Shown: positions 61,359 through 64,000 of the stretch, one piece after another | How positions within the stretch are numbered: the stretch's first letter is position 1 | Layout: each line of letters begins with the position of its first letter | Assembly: GCA_964397655.1 (NCBI GenBank) | Contig: CAYNKA010000002.1 | Span: 186,001 to 250,000 of the forward strand | Direction: 5' to 3' | Length of the DNA stretch: 64,000 nucleotides | DNA from: CAYNKA01 sp964397655 | GTDB taxonomy: Bacteria > Spirochaetota > Spirochaetia > DTKZ01 | The notes under the pieces: generated by a model | Told to the model about the DNA's origin: nothing | The model's input: the letters and a program-made list of their open reading frames with translations, nothing else | Databases searched by the model: none | Made by a program: the position numbers and the translations under genes

Positions 61359-62129
61359 ATGCTGGAATTCGAAGCGATCAAACGGGGCAAGACCCTCGTG
61401 CTCGGGCACCGGGGGGCCGCGGGCCACGCCCCCGAGAACACGATGGTTTCCTTCAAGAAGGGCATCGAGTGCGGCTCCGACATGCTCGAACTCGACATCC
61501 ACGTGAGCAGCGACGGGGAAGTCGTCGTGATGCACGACTCCGACGTGGTGCGGACGACGAACGGGAGCGGCCCCATCGAGAGCATGACGCTCGCGGAAAT
61601 CAAGAAACTCGACGCGGGGGTCAAATTCGATCCGAGGTTTTCGGGAGAGCGGGTGCCGACGCTGAAGGAGGTCTTCGATTACACCAAGGGACGCATCCCC
61701 GTGGTCGTGGAAATCAAGGGCGATCCCTTTCCCACCCCCGGCGTCGAGGAAAAGCTCGTCGGGATCCTGAAGGATTTCAAGCTCGTCGAGGAGACCATGG
61801 TGATCGCCTTCCACCATTCCTGCCTGAAGCGGTTCAAGGAAATCGAGCCCCGCATCAAGACCGGACTCCTGTACGTGGCCGAGATCGTCGACCCGATCGG
61901 GCTCGCGAAGACGGTCGGCGCGGATTCGCTCCGTCCCGGCTGGCAGTACTGGACCAAGGACCATGTAGCAGCAGTGCAGGCCGCGGGACTCTCGGCGAGC
62001 ACCTGGAACGCGAACACCCGCGACGTCATGGATCGGCTCGTCCCCATGGGCTTCGCGTCCATAGGCGCCGACTTTCCGGACCGGCTCCGCGCCTACATCG
62101 ACGAGAAGGGACTCGCCTTCAGGAAGTGA
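61359..62129 (+). CDS. Glycerophosphodiester phosphodiesterase
   Basis: 256-residue cytosolic GDPD. LGHRGAAGHAPENTMVSF carries the catalytic His-Arg and E-N-T motif, MLELDIHVSSDGEVVVMHD the metal ligands and second His. SASTWNANTRDVMDRLVPMGFASIGADFPD ends the barrel (the V-x-T-V/A-N site is S-T-W-N-A-N). AAGGAGAAAAAC precedes the ATG. Operon with the isomerase-like gene; convergent with the second PAP2 gene. Paralogue of 42455-43240. Confidence 0.93.
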   Translation: MLEFEAIKRGKTLVLGHRGAAGHAPENTMVSFKKGIECGSDMLELDIHVSSDGEVVVMHDSDVVRTTNGSGPIESMTLAEIKKLDAGVKFDPRFSGERVPTLKEVFDYTKGRIPVVVEIKGDPFPTPGVEEKLVGILKDFKLVEETMVIAFHHSCLKRFKEIEPRIKTGLLYVAEIVDPIGLAKTVGADSLRPGWQYWTKDHVAAVQAAGLSASTWNANTRDVMDRLVPMGFASIGADFPDRLRAYIDEKGLAFRK

Positions 62130-62148
62130 GGAACCGCTCGACGCGAGG

Positions 62149-62991
62149 TCAATAGGCGACAGCGACCCCGAAATAATCAAAGGAAATCAGGGGCCTCAAA
62201 TTCGGGGTCCCTTCTTTTTTCTTAAAGCCCGACGACCTCCGGCGGAAGTCCGCCCCGACCGCGGTCCCGATCGCGTAGCCGGCGAGGGTACCGGCGACCG
62301 CGTCGGAGAACCAGTGCATCGTACCGCCTTCGTGGGATATCACGCCGAAAAAGAGCCAGCCGAGGTACAGTCCGCCGAACGCCTTCATCACCATGCCGTC
62401 GTCGTAGACTTCGAGGAGACTCACGACTGCCGCGGTGTTCGCCGCCATGTGCCCCGACGGCCAGCCCCAGTGAATCCCTCCGCGAAGGAACCCGAAGCGG
62501 AAGTCCCGGCTGTTGTCCTCGTCGGAAGAAGGATTCGGCCGTCCTGTCACGGCCTTGAGCGCGCTCGTCGACACGACCGCGAGGAGACTCGCCTGCAGCA
62601 CGGCGCAGCCCGCGGCGTAAGGTTTATCCGCATCCGCCGAGAGCCCGGTGAGAAAAAGCCCCGCGCCGAGCAGAACAGGCATACCGTATCCGACCCACGG
62701 TACCGGGGCCGCGAAGGTTTCATGACCGTCGTTCTCGGCGAAGATTTCGTGCACCCGTCGGTCGATCCCCGAGGCGGAAAAAACCGCGGTCAGGGCCGCT
62801 CCCGAGAGCCAGTAAAGCGAATTCCATCCCGAAACGCTCTCGAGCAAGTTGCCGCCGATGCCCGTGAACGGAGTTTCGGCTTCTGCGATTTCCGCACCCG
62901 AGGCGGGCAAGGCCGCCGGCATCGACACCGCGGCAAGGCACAATCCGAAAAGAAAGGCACGAAGGGGAGCGCCTCTACTTCGCTTCGACAT
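62149..62991 (-). CDS. PAP2-family membrane phosphatase (copy 2)
   Basis: 280 residues with a cleavable or anchoring N-terminal signal (LRAFLFGLCLAAVSMPAALPASG). Motifs: KAVTGRP near 142, WPSGHMAANTAAVVSL near 178, SHEGGTMHWFSDAVAGTLAGYAIG near 218. Sequence is closely similar to 58337-59254 throughout, so the two arose by duplication. Its start overlaps the end of the metallo-beta-lactamase-fold gene by 17 bases. Confidence 0.9.
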   Translation of the reverse strand: MSKRSRGAPLRAFLFGLCLAAVSMPAALPASGAEIAEAETPFTGIGGNLLESVSGWNSLYWLSGAALTAVFSASGIDRRVHEIFAENDGHETFAAPVPWVGYGMPVLLGAGLFLTGLSADADKPYAAGCAVLQASLLAVVSTSALKAVTGRPNPSSDEDNSRDFRFGFLRGGIHWGWPSGHMAANTAAVVSLLEVYDDGMVMKAFGGLYLGWLFFGVISHEGGTMHWFSDAVAGTLAGYAIGTAVGADFRRRSSGFKKKEGTPNLRPLISFDYFGVAVAY

Positions 62992-64000
62992 AACGTCCCT
63001 CCCCGAATTTCAGCAGCCAGAAGCGGTCCGCGGAAACGCCGCGGGCCTTGAGCGCCTCGGCAAGGTCTTTCTCGTGGGCGTCGACCGCCTGCTCGGGATG
63101 CTCGAGGAAGGTGGCGAAGTGCATGCCCATGCCCTGCCCCGCGCGGAGGAGAAGCAATGCCTTCACCGCGTCGTCGGGACTCATGTGCTGGTTTTTCATG
63201 AACCAGCGCTTCTCGTAATTTCCCACCGGTAGGATCGCGAGGTCGGGTCCGAGATATCTTTCGCCGAGTTCGGAGAGGAATTCCCCGAAGCCCGTGTCGC
63301 CCGCGAAATACACGGAACCGCCCGACCACCTGAGCACGAATCCTCCCCAGAGGCTCCCGTTCTTCGAGAAGGGGCCGCGGCCGGAGTTGTGCAGGGCCGG
63401 AACGAAGACGATCTCGAAGCCGCGGCCTTCCATCCTGACCGTCTCCCACCAGTCGAGTTCGACGACCCTGTCGAAGCCCGCTTCTCTGACGAGGGCCCCG
63501 ACGCCGAGGCCCGTGACGACGAGAGGATTCCCCCGAGCTCGGAGCGTCTTCAGGGTAGGAAGGTCCAGATGGTCGTAATGGTCGTGGCTGACGAGGACGA
63601 GATCGATCGGCGGGAGGTCCTCGAAAGCGACGCCCGGAGCCCTGATCCTTTTCGATCCCAGCCAGGACAACGGGCCGACCCGGTACGACCAGACGGGATC
63701 CGTAAGCACGTTGATGCCCGCAGCCTGAATGAGCACGGTCGCGTGATTGACGTACGTCGCCTTGATCCTGCGGGGCGCTACCGAGGGTTCGGGTTTCGGC
63801 AGGCTCTCGTCAACGATCCAGTCAGGCCAATCCACCGTATCCATCTCCCAGATCCATTTCACCATGTCGCCCCAGGAATGGTCCGAACCGGAGTTCGGAT
63901 TTCGAAAGACGCTTCCGTCCCAGTGGTCGGTTTCGGGCCTGCGCGGCAGCGTTCCGCAGGAGAGGAAAACGAGGGCTGCGGCGATGAGAAGACCCGGCGC
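62975..64000 (-). CDS. Metallo-beta-lactamase-fold lipoprotein, NAPE-PLD/UlaG-like (5' end outside window)
   Basis: At least 341 residues; the frame stays open to the right edge, so the start lies beyond 64000. The last visible N-terminal part, LLIAAALVFLSCGTLPRRPETDHWDG, is the end of a lipoprotein signal, which means the internal ATG at 63865 is not the start. ATYVNHATVLIQAAGINVLTDPVWS and LVSHDHYDHLDLPTL (H-x-H-x-D-H) give the metal site; HNSGRGPFSKNGSLWGGFVL and YFAGDTGFGEF complete it (H, D). It resembles NAPE-phospholipase D-type hydrolases. It is transcribed ahead of PAP2 copy 2; the neighbouring GDPD and PAP2 genes suggest phospholipid turnover. Confidence 0.88.
   Translation of the reverse strand, partial: APGLLIAAALVFLSCGTLPRRPETDHWDGSVFRNPNSGSDHSWGDMVKWIWEMDTVDWPDWIVDESLPKPEPSVAPRRIKATYVNHATVLIQAAGINVLTDPVWSYRVGPLSWLGSKRIRAPGVAFEDLPPIDLVLVSHDHYDHLDLPTLKTLRARGNPLVVTGLGVGALVREAGFDRVVELDWWETVRMEGRGFEIVFVPALHNSGRGPFSKNGSLWGGFVLRWSGGSVYFAGDTGFGEFLSELGERYLGPDLAILPVGNYEKRWFMKNQHMSPDDAVKALLLLRAGQGMGMHFATFLEHPEQAVDAHEKDLAEALKARGVSADRFWLLKFGEGRYVEAK

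Noticed and set aside
63863..63865. ATG at 63865 as the start of the metallo-beta-lactamase-fold gene.
   Set aside because: The frame continues to the window edge and encodes the end of a lipoprotein signal peptide and a normal mature start, so the true start is outside.

Overview
The window is a high-GC (about 60%) bacterial chromosome segment, densely coded, with no rRNA, tRNA, insertion sequence or prophage that I can recognise. The gene content points to an anaerobic, free-living heterotroph: a one-chain pyruvate:ferredoxin oxidoreductase, many sugar and organic-acid uptake systems, and LacI/AraC/YesMN regulators. Solute-binding proteins whose signal peptides end in short A/G-G-G-x-E-S type tails, together with a YchF variant and a PC4-type coactivator, suggest a spirochaete. 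This is inference from style, not from a marker gene.

Layout. 0-4.4 kb: an M30-like protease lipoprotein, then a small accessory block of toxin-antitoxin modules (hicBA, AbrB-PIN, a broken PIN gene, RHH-PIN). Each module is separated from the next by a copy of one short dispersed repeat. 4.4-9.4 kb: YkvA/DUF1232 protein, PC4-like protein, mntP, nifJ with a clear terminator. 9.4-11.4 kb: a decayed lipoprotein gene, its intact paralogue, a tiny ORF and a matrixin-like lipoprotein. 11.5-20.3 kb: an FGGY kinase and, divergent from it, a PrpR-like sigma-54 activator followed by a tripartite tricarboxylate transporter operon (tctC-tctB-tctA-cupin-ferredoxin-unknown Cys protein). That operon has a near-consensus sigma-54 promoter and matching inverted repeats upstream of both regulator and operon. 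20.3-24.6 kb (minus strand): an iron-sulfur old-yellow-enzyme homologue, a LacI regulator and a FAD oxidoreductase, headed by two tandem TTGCATGCAA palindromes.

24.7-36.3 kb: a GH-like lipoprotein and a LacI regulator, divergent from an epimerase plus Gfo/Idh dehydrogenase. Then come a zinc dehydrogenase and a DegT aminotransferase, divergent from a four-gene ABC importer. Similar TGCAA/TTGCA operators at about 27.27 kb and 31.98-32.03 kb suggest one regulon for the cluster. 36.3-41.3 kb: a TRAP transporter with a UroD-like protein and a divergent AraC regulator. 41.3-44.2 kb: YchF, a GDPD, a glutaredoxin-like protein, a flavin reductase. 44.2-50.1 kb: a sugar ABC importer with a YesN/YesM-like pair whose genes are tail-to-tail. 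50.3-58.3 kb: a GlxA-type regulator, gap, an EamA transporter, a lysA / GrpB-like / dipicolinate-synthase-A-like operon, msrA, a HAD phosphatase, DUF3788. 58.3-64 kb: two PAP2 paralogues, a 147-bp perfect tandem duplication, a fucose-isomerase-like gene with a second GDPD, and the 3' part of a metallo-beta-lactamase-fold lipoprotein that runs off the right edge.

The most interesting items are the repeat-bounded toxin-antitoxin array, the sigma-54/PrpR/tct circuit with its two uncharacterised iron-sulfur or Cys-rich proteins, the apparently leaderless promoters of three AraC-type regulators, the dipicolinate-synthase-like gene beside lysA, and the ABAB tandem repeat at 59.3-59.6 kb.
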